Shown here: positions 42,801 to 50,619 of the stretch, one piece after another
Position numbering within the stretch: position 1 is the stretch's first letter
Layout of the letters: each line of letters opens with the position of its first letter
From: Halosolutus halophilus
GTDB taxonomy: Archaea > Halobacteriota > Halobacteria > Halobacteriales > Natrialbaceae
Length of the DNA stretch: 64,000 bases
Direction: 5' to 3'
NCBI RefSeq assembly: GCF_022869805.1
Contig: NZ_CP094974.1
Location: 1,488,001-1,552,000, forward strand
The notes under the pieces: generated by a model
Databases searched by the model: none
The model's input: only the letters and a program-made list of their open reading frames with translations
What the model was told of the DNA's origin: nothing
Position numbers and translations under genes: made by a program

Positions 42801-43036
42801 AGCGGTTCCGGCGTCTCCCCCGTCGCGTCGGCGACGGTCCGCGCGTCCGACCCCACGACGTACGTCGTCCCGTCCCGATCGACGGTCCGGGCGTCACCCC
42901 CAGCGAGTCCCGCCGCCTCGAGCGTCGATTCGTCGGCGGGGAGGACGATCGGCGGCACCGACTCGATCGACGGGTCCTCCCCGGTACCGGTGGCCGACCG
43001 GATCGCCTCTGGTCCGATATCGAGACCGTATCCCAT
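39896..43036 (-). CDS. Actin-like ATPase domain fused to a long coiled coil with a C-terminal membrane anchor
   Basis: The 1046-residue protein has three parts. Residues 1-320 look like an actin/Hsp70/MreB-superfamily domain: phosphate-1 loop GYGLDIGPEAIRSA (2-15), a connect-1-like helix SKGFAVVYDQLAADNYTG, phosphate-2 loop GLGVCIGSQTTSVALSYYG (165-183), and an adenosine-type segment PIAVAGDGATEGIEYLVGG (266-284), followed by AARGALAAA. Residues about 380-1000 are heptad-rich Asp/Glu/Ala/Leu coiled coil. The last 40 form a Gly/Ala-rich hydrophobic segment (VLVLGLALLAVASQFDG), a tail anchor. A cytoskeletal or envelope scaffold is the likely role. Haloarchaeal actin homologues (volactin) make this family known in outline, but this fusion is not one I recognise. 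Confidence 0.72.
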   Translation of the reverse strand: MGYGLDIGPEAIRSATGTGEDPSIESVPPIVLPADESTLEAAGLAGGDARTVDRDGTTYVVGSDARTVADATGETPEPLFSNGLLVTDGYAAPALEAVVADLLGDSVSGPLCYTTPGTVVDAPEPEDAHRDAVTSALAERASGATPVSKGFAVVYDQLAADNYTGLGVCIGSQTTSVALSYYGVPVLAFSLAKGSEWIVQRAASETDQPRSEVAAVFEEFVLDPEAATGGIESAIAAAHDALVGELVEAIAAEADASDVQEGLAVPIAVAGDGATEGIEYLVGGRFDAGNLPFSIRGVRLADEPAASAARGALAAAADDVDAFDDVTWNESPAGDDTASATDAGGETADSIGTNGGTGNVDDARTSLSFDDSLAAAGDHDRADDAIDQLFDRLANRDAEIQAVSEDVERLFDDLEYVEERSPSVEEVQEIEQRLEAFADDLSALEAESDTHASDEIVDDLENDLDGLSEAFAALEGDVDAIESAVDALSETTSDAADDRAALDDRLTDLTTDLEDVTDRTASLEERADTLRDDLADLEADAASESDLDAVEETVTRLDEELVALDDEVDRIGTRVDGLAGRLEEAATRITGVSERLDELSERTDDRLADVHDEVDDIDDRVETVESDLATATDSVEADVDDVRETIADVRDRIDDLAADAANAERVDAIAADLETIDGERADLAESLESVAADVSALEGDVAALADSVDAIEDEAATGTDVAALRQSIDEQRAMIDSVTADLETTEADASAIEERLAETEADLRDRIGAVETTVDERTEGIRADLDDSVSDVRADLEEVRDDFDDRIGDVRSETEATVEAVRSNLETDLDDLTDTVEAIESRADDLASRLEARGTLSAVDEVAADVDAVAAEVDEVATDVESLRAAHDRLSETVADLPDHGNEVAEHGARLDRLSTEIDALTTTVASISDETDVRSLESDVSSVESTVAELATTVDSLNDRLAAVDGGSSGPPARADELEALRADLEEVQRAADGAGSLPRSALAGGGGAGVVAGGAVAAAGVPIVGGGVLVLGLALLAVASQFDG

Positions 43037-43198
43037 GGCGACCGCAACTGAGACTACCCTCTTGGAACTTTGGGCCGGAGTACCAGAACTGAAAACCAGC
43101 GTACATGGTAGCGGACTCGATCTCCCCGGGTCAGATCGCGTGAACCGGCTGGTCTGGCCGTGGCCCGCCGCGAATCGACCGCGGTCACAGTGGACTGC

Positions 43199-44041
43199 TT
43201 ACCTCGGGTTCGCGGACGGCGCGGCGATCGACTCGCCGGTCGTCACCGCGTCACCGATCGCCAGCGTCGATCCCCACGACGATTCGGGGACGCGCGTGTT
43301 GACCATCAGGCGGTAGTAGTGATCGAACCGGTCGTCGCTGGCCCACTCGGGCAGCGTCTCCTCGCGACGGTCGACGAACGTTTCTCTGAACCCCTCCGTT
43401 ACCTCGCCCGTGTCGGGATCGCGTGACGGAACAACACACCGCTGACACGGGTTCACGCCGTGCAGGTGCGTCGATCCGATCTCGAACGGAACGACCCGAC
43501 CCGGCCGGTCGTACAATCGATCCTCCCAGAACGCCGGGACCCCGTCGACGACGAGGTTCGGTCGCAGTCGCCGGCACATCTCCGCGGCGTCGATGCCGTC
43601 GTACCACGACGCGACCGACTCGAGGGTGCGCTGGCCGATGACCGTCGGGCCGGACGCGTCCTCGTCGTCCGGGTATCCGCCCTCGACGTCGCGGACGATT
43701 TCGACGGGATACCCGAAGACGTCCGTGAGCCACGACGCGAAACAGTCCCGATCGAGTTCGAGGTGGAACGTGTGTTCCTCGTCGTCGTCGGGACCGGTGA
43801 CGGTAACGGTCTCGCGTTCGAGATCGTAGTCGGCCGTGAGATCGTGGACGCGGCGCTCGCGTTTGCCGTTGACGTACACGGCGTGGGGGCTCTCCGCGAG
43901 GTTTCCCAGTTCCGTACTCTCGACGATCGCGTACCGCCGGTCCCACTCGAGACTGCCGTTCTCGACGACCGTCGCCGACTGGACGGTCGTCGCGTCGAGT
44001 GACTTGATCGGGTGGACGCGGATTCGATCGAGGCTGGCCAT
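43199..44041 (-). CDS. MOSC domain-containing protein
   Basis: The 280-residue protein begins ASLDRIRVHPIKSLDATTVQ, the MOSC N-terminal barrel, and continues with EWDRRYAIVES and the C-terminal MOSC motif GVNPCQRCVVPSRDPDTGEV, where the Cys binds sulfur or the molybdenum ligand. MOSC proteins carry sulfur to molybdenum cofactor or act in reductive detoxification such as amidoxime reduction. The ATG at 44041 is the start of the conserved segment. About 160 bp separate its stop from the start of the actin-like gene; no operon is evident. Confidence 0.87.
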   Translation of the reverse strand: MASLDRIRVHPIKSLDATTVQSATVVENGSLEWDRRYAIVESTELGNLAESPHAVYVNGKRERRVHDLTADYDLERETVTVTGPDDDEEHTFHLELDRDCFASWLTDVFGYPVEIVRDVEGGYPDDEDASGPTVIGQRTLESVASWYDGIDAAEMCRRLRPNLVVDGVPAFWEDRLYDRPGRVVPFEIGSTHLHGVNPCQRCVVPSRDPDTGEVTEGFRETFVDRREETLPEWASDDRFDHYYRLMVNTRVPESSWGSTLAIGDAVTTGESIAAPSANPR

Positions 44042-44498
44042 GAACGCAGGTGTCACCAGCCCCCCGCTTAGAGCTATCCATTCCGATCGACGGCGCCCTT
44101 CGGACGAGCAAGATAGCCCGAACGCGGCGGTGTTGCGCGGCTACTCGTGCAGTCCACCGTCTCGGGGCCGTCGCCAGTGAACGTCGATGCACGTTCGATC
44201 GCACAGCCGTCGAGGGAGTGTGGAGACGCTTCGTCCACCGTCCACCTGCCTCCGCGAAGACCGTCCCCGCACCCGGCGGCCCGGACAGCGATCGAATCGG
44301 CGATTAGAATTTATTCTGACGCGAGTATATATCCATACCTATCTACTTTAGGACCATTATTCGATAGATTACGAAACACGTATTCAATCCGTAATACCCG
44401 TAGTACTGGCATACGCCACACCGTCTCTGGGTAAGAAGTGACACACGGAGATCAAAATCCCTCATGTTTATACATCAGAGTGGTGGTGGGTTACGTAT
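44042..44498. other. Intergenic region upstream of PEP carboxykinase
   Basis: The left part is GC-rich and lacks a plausible gene. The right part (44310-44498) is AT-rich. It contains GTTTATAC about 29 nt before the pckA ATG as the probable TATA box, then TGGTGGTGGGTT. I looked for a TACT-(7-8)-GAGTA type site known for the haloarchaeal gluconeogenesis regulator TrmB and did not find one. Confidence 0.5.
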
Positions 44499-46010
44499 AT
44501 GTCCGAAACCGGGGCGGAGTCCCGTCCACTGGTCCGACAGCTTCCCGACCCGACGGCAGCGTCGAACGTGCTGTACAACCCGTCGTTGTCCGAGCTTCGT
44601 GATCTCGCCGCGGCCGACGAGACGACGACCGAGTTCGGGTCGCCGTCGTACGTCAGCGAGTACCGCTCTCGGAGCGCCGATCGGACGAAAAACACCGTCG
44701 ACCACGAGTTCACCGAGCGTGATCACGAACTGGTCGACGACGCGATCGACGCCGCCGCCGATCGCGAACTGGTTTGCGTCGATCGACTCATGGGCCGCCA
44801 TCCCGACGCCACCTTCTGCTGTCGCCTCTACGTCCCCGTCGATTACGCCCGGATTGCCCTCGCGTGGGCGAACCTGTTCGAACCCATCGACGGGCGCGAA
44901 CCGGACCTCTACACGCTCCAGTTACCGGACGCCGACGAGACTGCGATCCGCGTCTTCCCGGAAGAGGGGGTCACGACCGTAGTAGGCAGTGACTACACCG
45001 GCGAAGCCAAGAAGTCGTTCCTGCGGCTGTTCATGTACCGCATCAAGCAACGCGGCGGCCTCGGTCTCCACGCTGGAAGCAAGCGCGTCCGCGTGCGCGA
45101 CGTCGACGGCGAGATGCGCATCGTCGGGCAGGTCTTCATGGGACTGTCCGCGACCGGCAAGTCAACCCTGACCTCCCACGGCTGCTGGCTCGAGGAGCCC
45201 GAAGACGCCGTCATGTTGCAGGACGACGTCTGTGGACTCCTCCCGGACGGCTCCGTCGCCGGCAGCGAGGGGAAGGGCCTGTTCATCAAGACGATCGGCC
45301 TCGACGCCGACGAACAGCCGGAACTCTACGGGGCTGCGACCGACGAGTCGGCGATCCTCGAGAACGTCGCCGTCGACGAGGACGGCACCGTCGACTTCGA
45401 CGCGGACCGATACACCGCGAACTCCCGGGCGATCGTCCAGCGAGACGAACTCGCGAGCGCCGACGAGGAGATCGACCTCGATCGGGTGGATCAGATCTTC
45501 TTCATCACACGGAACCCGCTGATGCCCCCGGTCGCCAGACTGACCGTCGACCAGGCCGCCGTCGCCTTCATGCTCGGCGAGTCGATCGAGACCAGTGCGG
45601 GCGATCCGTCCCGCGCCGGGGAGTCGATACGGGTCGTCGGCACGAACCCGTTCATCATCGGTTCGGAGGGTGCCGAGGGGAACGTCTTCCGAGACCTGAT
45701 CGAGACGCTCGACGTCGACTGTTACGTCATCAACACGGGGTGTCTCGGCGACGAATCGAAAGACGTCGGCGTCGAGGAATCGGTCACGATCCTCACCGAG
45801 GCCGCTCGCGGCACGATCGAGTGGACCGACGACGAGCGAACCGGCCTGACGATCCCCGAGACCGTCCCGGGCATCGACGTGGGTGAGTACTACGTCCCCG
45901 ATCACGTCGACGACTACGACGAGGCGGTCGCGGAGCTACGGGCCGAACGCCGGGCGTACCTCGAGGAGTTCGACGAACTCCGCGAAGAGATCAGAGACGC
46001 GGTCTACTGA
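44499..46010 (+). CDS. pckA: Phosphoenolpyruvate carboxykinase (ATP)
   Basis: PEP carboxykinase converts oxaloacetate plus ATP to phosphoenolpyruvate, the entry to gluconeogenesis. The 503-residue protein has the P-loop variant QVFMGLSATGKSTLTSHGCW (Gly-Leu-Ser-Ala-Thr-Gly-Lys-Ser), the metal-binding DDVCGLLPDGSVAGSEGKGL, and TRNPLMPPVARLTVDQAAVA, all at the expected spacing for the ATP-dependent enzyme. Its Ala in place of Gly in the loop is a mild variant. The N-terminal 40 residues are lineage-specific. A single-gene transcript with a TATA box about 29 nt upstream of the ATG. Confidence 0.93.
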   Translation: MSETGAESRPLVRQLPDPTAASNVLYNPSLSELRDLAAADETTTEFGSPSYVSEYRSRSADRTKNTVDHEFTERDHELVDDAIDAAADRELVCVDRLMGRHPDATFCCRLYVPVDYARIALAWANLFEPIDGREPDLYTLQLPDADETAIRVFPEEGVTTVVGSDYTGEAKKSFLRLFMYRIKQRGGLGLHAGSKRVRVRDVDGEMRIVGQVFMGLSATGKSTLTSHGCWLEEPEDAVMLQDDVCGLLPDGSVAGSEGKGLFIKTIGLDADEQPELYGAATDESAILENVAVDEDGTVDFDADRYTANSRAIVQRDELASADEEIDLDRVDQIFFITRNPLMPPVARLTVDQAAVAFMLGESIETSAGDPSRAGESIRVVGTNPFIIGSEGAEGNVFRDLIETLDVDCYVINTGCLGDESKDVGVEESVTILTEAARGTIEWTDDERTGLTIPETVPGIDVGEYYVPDHVDDYDEAVAELRAERRAYLEEFDELREEIRDAVY

Positions 46011-46437
46011 GTGGCCTCGTTCCCGGACGCGATTCTGACGGGTCCACCATCGCGCCGTGTGTGGACAACCATCGGGCCACGTGAGCCGACGGGCCGATCG
46101 CCGATCCGGAGACGGTCGCGTCGAATTTCGTTCGAAAGTGTCGATCGAATTCATCGTTGTTGACGGATGTGGCGGGACGGGAACCGAACCGACAATGAAC
46201 GTGCCGACGCTCCGATATAGTTAATATGACAGTTACTGTGGAACTGTTTCGCCGGGGGTGTGTCTGGAGGGGCTCACGCTCGACACGGACGATATCGGCG
46301 CGAGTATCCGCTATAAACAGTGTTTTCCACACAGAGGTGTCGATTGAACCGCCGGTTTCCCGCGAGAATCAGACATTTATCACTGAAATGGTACTACCGG
46401 TTTACCATCCGGGATCGGTCTCTGTCCACGTGGAGGC
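46011..46437. other. AT-enriched intergenic region upstream of the repeat protein gene
   Basis: The region includes CGATATAGTTAATATGACAG (46212-46231) and CATTTATCACTG at about 46374, either of which could be a promoter for the next gene. An inverted repeat ATGGTA...TACCAT spans 46388-46408. A 71-codon frame (46226-46441) ends in an ATGA overlap with the next start. Its codon use is not haloarchaeal, so I do not call it. Confidence 0.45.
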
Positions 46438-47442
46438 ATGAACGCACGCAAATTACTCGCCGTAACAGTCGTACTGATGATGCTCGCGAGCGGGGGCGCA
46501 TTCGCGATGGCCCCGGCTGGCGCAGTCGCAGATCAACACGAAGACGACGAGGTACAGGAACCCACGGAAGACGGCGTCGACGATAGCCAACTGCAGGTAA
46601 CGGTCGAAGACGCGACGATCGTTCTTCTTACTGAGGACAGCGAGATGGCCGACGAAGCGCCCGCGGACGTAGCGAACAACGAGTCCGCCGTCGACGGCGA
46701 CCAGGAGGGCGTCACGGTCCTCGAAACGTCGATCGAGGTAACGGTCGAGCAGGCGTCGATCCTCAACGTCGGTGACCAGTCAACCGACGCGGCCGCGGAC
46801 GCAAACGGCGTCGACTCGGACGATACGACCGACGACGATAGCGAGAGCGACGACGCTGCCGACAGCCAGGAACTCTCCGTCCAGGAAGCGACGATTTTCG
46901 TCGTCGTCGAAGACGGCGACGACCAGTCGGCCGACGCGAACGGGGTCGAAGACGGACAGGCGATGGACTTCCAGGAGGCGACCGTCTTCGTCCTCGTCGA
47001 AGACGCCGGCGAGATGCTCGACGATCAGCCGATCGGGATGGAAGACGATGCCACCGAAGACAACGAGTCCGACGCAGTGGACGCCGAAGACAACGAGTCC
47101 GACGCAATAGACGACGGAGACGAACTCGACGAGAACGCATCCGAAGTCGAGAACGGCGAAGACGGACTGCAGGTGACGATCGAGGAAGCGACGATCTTCA
47201 TCGTCTTCGAAGACGGCGACGACCAGGCAGCCGAGGAACCGATCGCTGAGGACGACGAACCCGTCGTCGACGATAACGAGACTGACGTCGACGATAACGA
47301 GACTGACGTCGACGATAACGAGACCGTCGTCGACGATAACGAGACCGTCGTCGACGACAACGAGTCCGAAGTCGACGACAACGCCACCCAGGACGACGAC
47401 GCTGAAGCAGCGGTTTCGACGTCCTGTAGCTGTACCGGGTAG
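46438..47442 (+). CDS. Secreted acidic protein with repeated beta-type motif and Cys tail
   Basis: The 334-residue product has a Sec signal (KLLAVTVVLMMLASGGAFAM). Five similar segments follow: LQVTVEDATIVLLTED (about residue 51), the degenerate VEQASILNVGD, SVQEATIFVVVEDGDD, MDFQEATVFVLVEDAGE and LQVTIEEATIFIVFEDGDD. These are separated by acidic linkers with NES/NET sequons that could be N-glycosylated. Near the end are six 7-residue repeats of VDDNETx (about 47268-47380). The protein ends SCSCTG, with two Cys. Function unknown; a surface or matrix protein is likely. GGAGG lies only 1 nt before the ATG. Confidence 0.75.
   Translation: MNARKLLAVTVVLMMLASGGAFAMAPAGAVADQHEDDEVQEPTEDGVDDSQLQVTVEDATIVLLTEDSEMADEAPADVANNESAVDGDQEGVTVLETSIEVTVEQASILNVGDQSTDAAADANGVDSDDTTDDDSESDDAADSQELSVQEATIFVVVEDGDDQSADANGVEDGQAMDFQEATVFVLVEDAGEMLDDQPIGMEDDATEDNESDAVDAEDNESDAIDDGDELDENASEVENGEDGLQVTIEEATIFIVFEDGDDQAAEEPIAEDDEPVVDDNETDVDDNETDVDDNETVVDDNETVVDDNESEVDDNATQDDDAEAAVSTSCSCTG
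47268..47380 (+). repeat. 21-bp coding repeats (VDDNE units)
   Basis: Units built on GTCGACGATAACGAGACTGA-like words repeat with a 21-bp period about five times within the secreted repeat protein gene, and earlier a pair of GAAGACAACGAGTCCGACGC units occurs near 47056. The unit length equals seven codons, so expansion or contraction keeps the frame. Confidence 0.7.
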
Positions 47443-47618
47443 ACACCCCCTGCGGTATTTTTCGGCGAACTGGAATCCACCGGCTCACAGCCGCAGCCGT
47501 GCGATCGGGTCCCGGTCCGTGTCCAGGTGACCCGATCGGGTCCCCGTCTCGGCAGGCGGGTCCGCAGCAATTGCCGCACACTGATACTGTTATATGCGTC
47601 CAGTCCCCACAGGCGACA

Positions 47619-47816
47619 ATGAGCGCACAGGTACGAACACCGACTGCACGCACGTGCGAGCGATGCGGTCGATCCGAACGCTGGGACGACGAGGTCGAGG
47701 CATGGCAGATCGCCCGTGAGGACGGCGACCGACAGGTCGGCAATCCGCATTGCATCCACGAGTGGGACATCAACGGGGCGTTCAACCCCGTCACCGGCAC
47801 CATAAACGGCAAGTAA
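47619..47816 (+). CDS. HEWD family small protein
   Basis: The 65-residue protein shows the haloarchaeal HEWD pattern: a zinc-binding pair in RTCERCGRSERWDDEVEAWQ and the signature GNPHCIHEWDINGAFNPVTG. It is probably a small metal-binding protein of unknown function. The ATG at 47619 has a TTATATGCG box about 27 nt upstream (leaderless). In-frame sequence before 47619 is not coding-like. It is followed by CutA on the same strand. Confidence 0.85.
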   Translation: MSAQVRTPTARTCERCGRSERWDDEVEAWQIAREDGDRQVGNPHCIHEWDINGAFNPVTGTINGK

Positions 47817-47907
47817 GCCAACGCCAACACGCGTCGCCCGCACTCTCGCCGCCCGGACCGCTGAAGCGGTGAGGAGCCTTTTTGTCACGTCGGCCGTAGC
47901 CGCCACC

Positions 47908-48210
47908 GTGCCGACAGTCTACATCACGGTCCCGCCGGACGAGGCCGATTCGATCGCCGAACGGCTTGTCGAGGAGCGACTCGCAGCCTGCGTCAATCGG
48001 CTCTCGACGACCTCCACCTACCGGTGGGACGGCGAGATCCACCACGCCGACGAAGCGGTGTTGCTCGCGAAAACCACCGACGAAGCGTACGACGACCTCG
48101 TCGATCGGGTCCGGGAGATCCACCCCTACGACGTGCCGTGTATCGAGCGGTTCGACGAGAATCACGTCCTCGAGTCGTTCGCGGAGTGGCGGACGGAGAA
48201 CGTGAAGTAG
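47908..48210 (+). CDS. cutA: Divalent-cation tolerance protein CutA
   Basis: CutA is a small trimeric protein implicated in copper tolerance and, in some lineages, signalling. The 100-residue protein starts at GTG 47908 and shows the CutA pattern PTVYITVPPDEADSIAERLV, EERLAACVNRLSTTSTYRWD, AVLLAKTTDEAYDDLVDRVR and HPYDVPCIERFDEN. The start matches the family N-terminus, which begins only a few residues before the first strand. It lies immediately upstream of uL11 but has no overlap with it. Confidence 0.92.
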   Translation: MPTVYITVPPDEADSIAERLVEERLAACVNRLSTTSTYRWDGEIHHADEAVLLAKTTDEAYDDLVDRVREIHPYDVPCIERFDENHVLESFAEWRTENVK

Positions 48211-48319
48211 CGGTTCGGGCGGCCACCCGGCTGCTCGATCGAGCCGTGCGGGAGTGTCTGACAGGCGGTGACTGCCCGAAAAAGCAACCCTTAAAACTCG
48301 CGCACGGGTTGTGACGCGT

Positions 48320-48814
48320 ATGGCTGGAACCATCGAAGTGCTCGTTCCGGGTGGACAGGCCAACCCCGGCCCACCGCTCGGTCCCGAGCTCGGACCGACG
48401 CCCGTCGACGTACAGGCGGTCGTCCAGGAGATCAACGATCAGACGGCAGCGTTCGACGGCACCGAAGTCCCCGTCACCGTCGACTACGACGACGACGGCT
48501 CGTTCGAGATCGACGTGGGTGTCCCACCGACGGCCGCGCTGATCAAAGACGAAGCCGGTTTCGAGACCGGCAGCGGCGAACCCCAGGAGGACTTCGTCGC
48601 CGACCTCTCCGTCGATCAGGTGAAGAAGATCGCCGAGCAGAAACACCCCGACCTGCTCGCCTACGACACGATCAATGCCGCGAAGGAAGTCGTCGGCACC
48701 TGCGCCTCGATGGGCGTCACCATCGAAGGTGACGACGCCCGCGAGTTCAAGCAGAAAGTCGACAGCGGCGAGTACGACGACGTGCTGGCCGAGCAGGGCG
48801 AAGCCAGCGCCTGA
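48320..48814 (+). CDS. rpl11: Ribosomal protein uL11
   Basis: uL11 binds 23S rRNA at the GTPase centre of the large subunit. The 164-residue protein shows EVLVPGGQANPGPPLGPELG at the N-terminus and QVKKIAEQKHPDLLAYDTIN and AKEVVGTCASMGVTIEG in the C-terminal domain. The ATG at 48320 is preferred over an in-frame GTG at 48311. Preceded by AACCCTTAAAACTCGCG, a TATA-like block at -30. It is monocistronic here; the uL1-uL10-P1 genes follow only after a membrane protein gene on the opposite strand. Confidence 0.97.
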   Translation: MAGTIEVLVPGGQANPGPPLGPELGPTPVDVQAVVQEINDQTAAFDGTEVPVTVDYDDDGSFEIDVGVPPTAALIKDEAGFETGSGEPQEDFVADLSVDQVKKIAEQKHPDLLAYDTINAAKEVVGTCASMGVTIEGDDAREFKQKVDSGEYDDVLAEQGEASA

Positions 48815-49100
48815 CGTACGAGCGCAGCGAATCCCTCTTCGTTCTTGCGGTCGGCGCAGACGCTCGAAATTTTTCGTCGAACCCGGCCTCGCAGCCGTCC
48901 GATCGGAGAGCCGCGGCTGGCGGAACCGAGCCGTCGCCACGGCGGAGGCCGGGTCTCGGCGTGCCGGACGGCTCTCCCCGGATCTTCGATCGAGCCGTCC
49001 CCTCTGACGCAGGGCGGACCGTCGATCGACGGGACAGCCGGTGGCCACGTCGCGCTGCTCGTCGACCGGCGGAAAAGGAGTGTTGCTACCGAACGGGTGC

Positions 49101-49709
49101 CTAGATCTGATTCGCCGGTGGAACCGTTCGCTCGTCGGGGCCGGCCGCCCCCCTGAAGCCGGCGAGGACGCGGACGCTGGCGCCCATTCCGAACGCCGAG
49201 GCGACGGTACCGACGACGATCGCGATCGGAAGCGCGATTGCAGCGATACCGCCGAGCAAACCACCGACGAGGACGCCGGCCCAGAGTTCGTCCCGGCCGA
49301 CACGAGCGGCGACCGACTGGCCGATCGAGACGAATCCGATCGCCGTCACGGACGGGAGCACCGTCGCTCCGAGGATGACGAACGGCACGCCGAAGAACGC
49401 CCCGACCTCCGTCCCGATCATGAGATAGCCGACACCCGCGAGCAACCCGACGACGAGGGCGCTCGGGAGTCCGATACAGACGGAGATGACGGGACTGCGA
49501 CGACACTTCGTTACCGCCCGGATCCCGTACCCCTGGAGCATCCCGAGGACGACCATCGAAACGAGCAGCGTCGCGGCGACACCGCCGACGGCCCGCTCCG
49601 GTAGCGCAAGTGACTGTATCGCCTCGACCGCACCGCCCTCACCTCCGAGGAGTGCGACCGATTCGAGCACCAGTTCTCCACTGAATGCGTATAATTCTGT
49701 CGGCCCCAT
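49101..49709 (-). CDS. Multi-pass membrane protein, unknown
   Basis: The 202-residue protein has about five or six hydrophobic segments (AVGGVAATLLVSMVVLGMLQ, SALVVGLLAGVGYLMIGTEV, FFGVPFVILGATVLPSVTAI, LWAGVLVGGLLGGIAAIALP and others) and a short polar tail (AGPDERTVPPANQI). No catalytic motif is visible. It begins at ATG 49709, with CTATAG elements upstream. Its position between rpl11 and rpl1, on the opposite strand, splits the ribosomal cluster. Function unknown. Confidence 0.75.
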   Translation of the reverse strand: MGPTELYAFSGELVLESVALLGGEGGAVEAIQSLALPERAVGGVAATLLVSMVVLGMLQGYGIRAVTKCRRSPVISVCIGLPSALVVGLLAGVGYLMIGTEVGAFFGVPFVILGATVLPSVTAIGFVSIGQSVAARVGRDELWAGVLVGGLLGGIAAIALPIAIVVGTVASAFGMGASVRVLAGFRGAAGPDERTVPPANQI

Positions 49710-49891
49710 ACTAGCGTGCTATACAGTCATTTTCTATAGTATTTCCGGTTCTAGCGAGTGTTCGCTCCTGTACTCGTCGATCGTCGGCCGAGAATCGATC
49801 GCGTTCGATGACGGAAAAACCGGGGTTCGATTCGGGGACTCGATCGGGCGGAACGACGTGGTTCGGCGGAGGGAAAGCGTAGTTCGACGGG

Positions 49892-49985
49892 TTTAAGTTC
49901 GCCATGGCACTTCGTTCAAGGGAGACAGGCATTGCCTGTTTCACTGACCCGTAGGAGCACACCCTGCGTACTACGGAGGTGAACG
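49892..49985 (+). promoter_or_regulatory. uL1 operon promoter and structured leader
   Basis: A TTTAAG box (49892-49897) predicts transcription from about 49920. The leader of about 65 nt contains a hairpin ACAGGC-ATT-GCCTGT (49925-49939), a second potential stem (CGTAG with CTACG) and then GGAGGTGA before the ATG. In haloarchaea the uL1 transcript leader carries a mimic of the uL1 rRNA site used for feedback control. I infer this is the same site, but have not compared it base by base with 23S rRNA. Confidence 0.6.
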
Positions 49986-50618
49986 ATGGCAGATTCGGAT
50001 ATTGAAACCGCAGTGGCTCGCGCACTCGAGGAGTCGCCCGATCGGAACTTTACCGAGACGGTCGACCTCGCGATCAACTTGCGCGACCTTGACCTGAACG
50101 AACCGTCGAACCGTGTTGACGAGTCCGTCGTCCTGCCGTCCGGAACCGGCCAGGAAACGCGAATCGTCGTCATCGCCGAGGGCGAAACCGCAGTCCGCGC
50201 CGAAGAGGCCGCGGACGAGGTTCTCTCGGTCGACGACGTGGCCGATCTGGACGACGACGAGGCCAAAGATATGGCCGACGAGACGGACTTCTTCATCGCC
50301 GAAGAGGCGATGATGCAAGACATCGCCCGGCACCTGGGTACCATCCTCGGTCCCCGGGGGAAGATGCCGGATCCGCTCTCGCCCGACGACGACGTCGTCG
50401 AGACCGTCAACCGGCTCAAGAACACCGTGCAGCTTCGCTCCGGCGACCGCCGAACGTTCCACACGCTCGTCGGCGCCGAGGACATGGATGCCGAAGACAT
50501 CGCCGACAACATCGACGTCATCCTGCGTCGCCTGCACGCCGACCTCGAGAAGGGGCCCCAGAACATCGACGCCGTCTACGTAAAGACGACGATGGGGCCG
50601 TCTCAGGAGGTGGCCTAG
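49986..50618 (+). CDS. rpl1: Ribosomal protein uL1
   Basis: uL1 forms the mobile L1 stalk near the E site and often represses its own operon. The 210-residue protein begins [20 protein letters not shown] and has the conserved [20 protein letters not shown] and [20 protein letters not shown], with [20 protein letters not shown]. It starts at ATG 49986, after GGAGGTGA. It heads the uL1-uL10-P1 operon; the uL10 ATG follows its stop by 1 nt. Confidence 0.97.
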   Translation: MADSDIETAVARALEESPDRNFTETVDLAINLRDLDLNEPSNRVDESVVLPSGTGQETRIVVIAEGETAVRAEEAADEVLSVDDVADLDDDEAKDMADETDFFIAEEAMMQDIARHLGTILGPRGKMPDPLSPDDDVVETVNRLKNTVQLRSGDRRTFHTLVGAEDMDAEDIADNIDVILRRLHADLEKGPQNIDAVYVKTTMGPSQEVA

Positions 50619-50619
50619 A

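Noticed and set aside
44310-44498. TrmB-type gluconeogenesis site upstream of pckA
   Set aside because: TACT and GAGTA words occur separately but not in the TACT-(7-8)-GAGTA arrangement, so no site is claimed.
46226-46441. 71-codon frame ending in an ATGA overlap with the secreted repeat protein
   Set aside because: The overlap is suggestive, but the codon use is AT-leaning, the product is not acidic and no homology is recognised. It is more likely an AT-rich promoter region.
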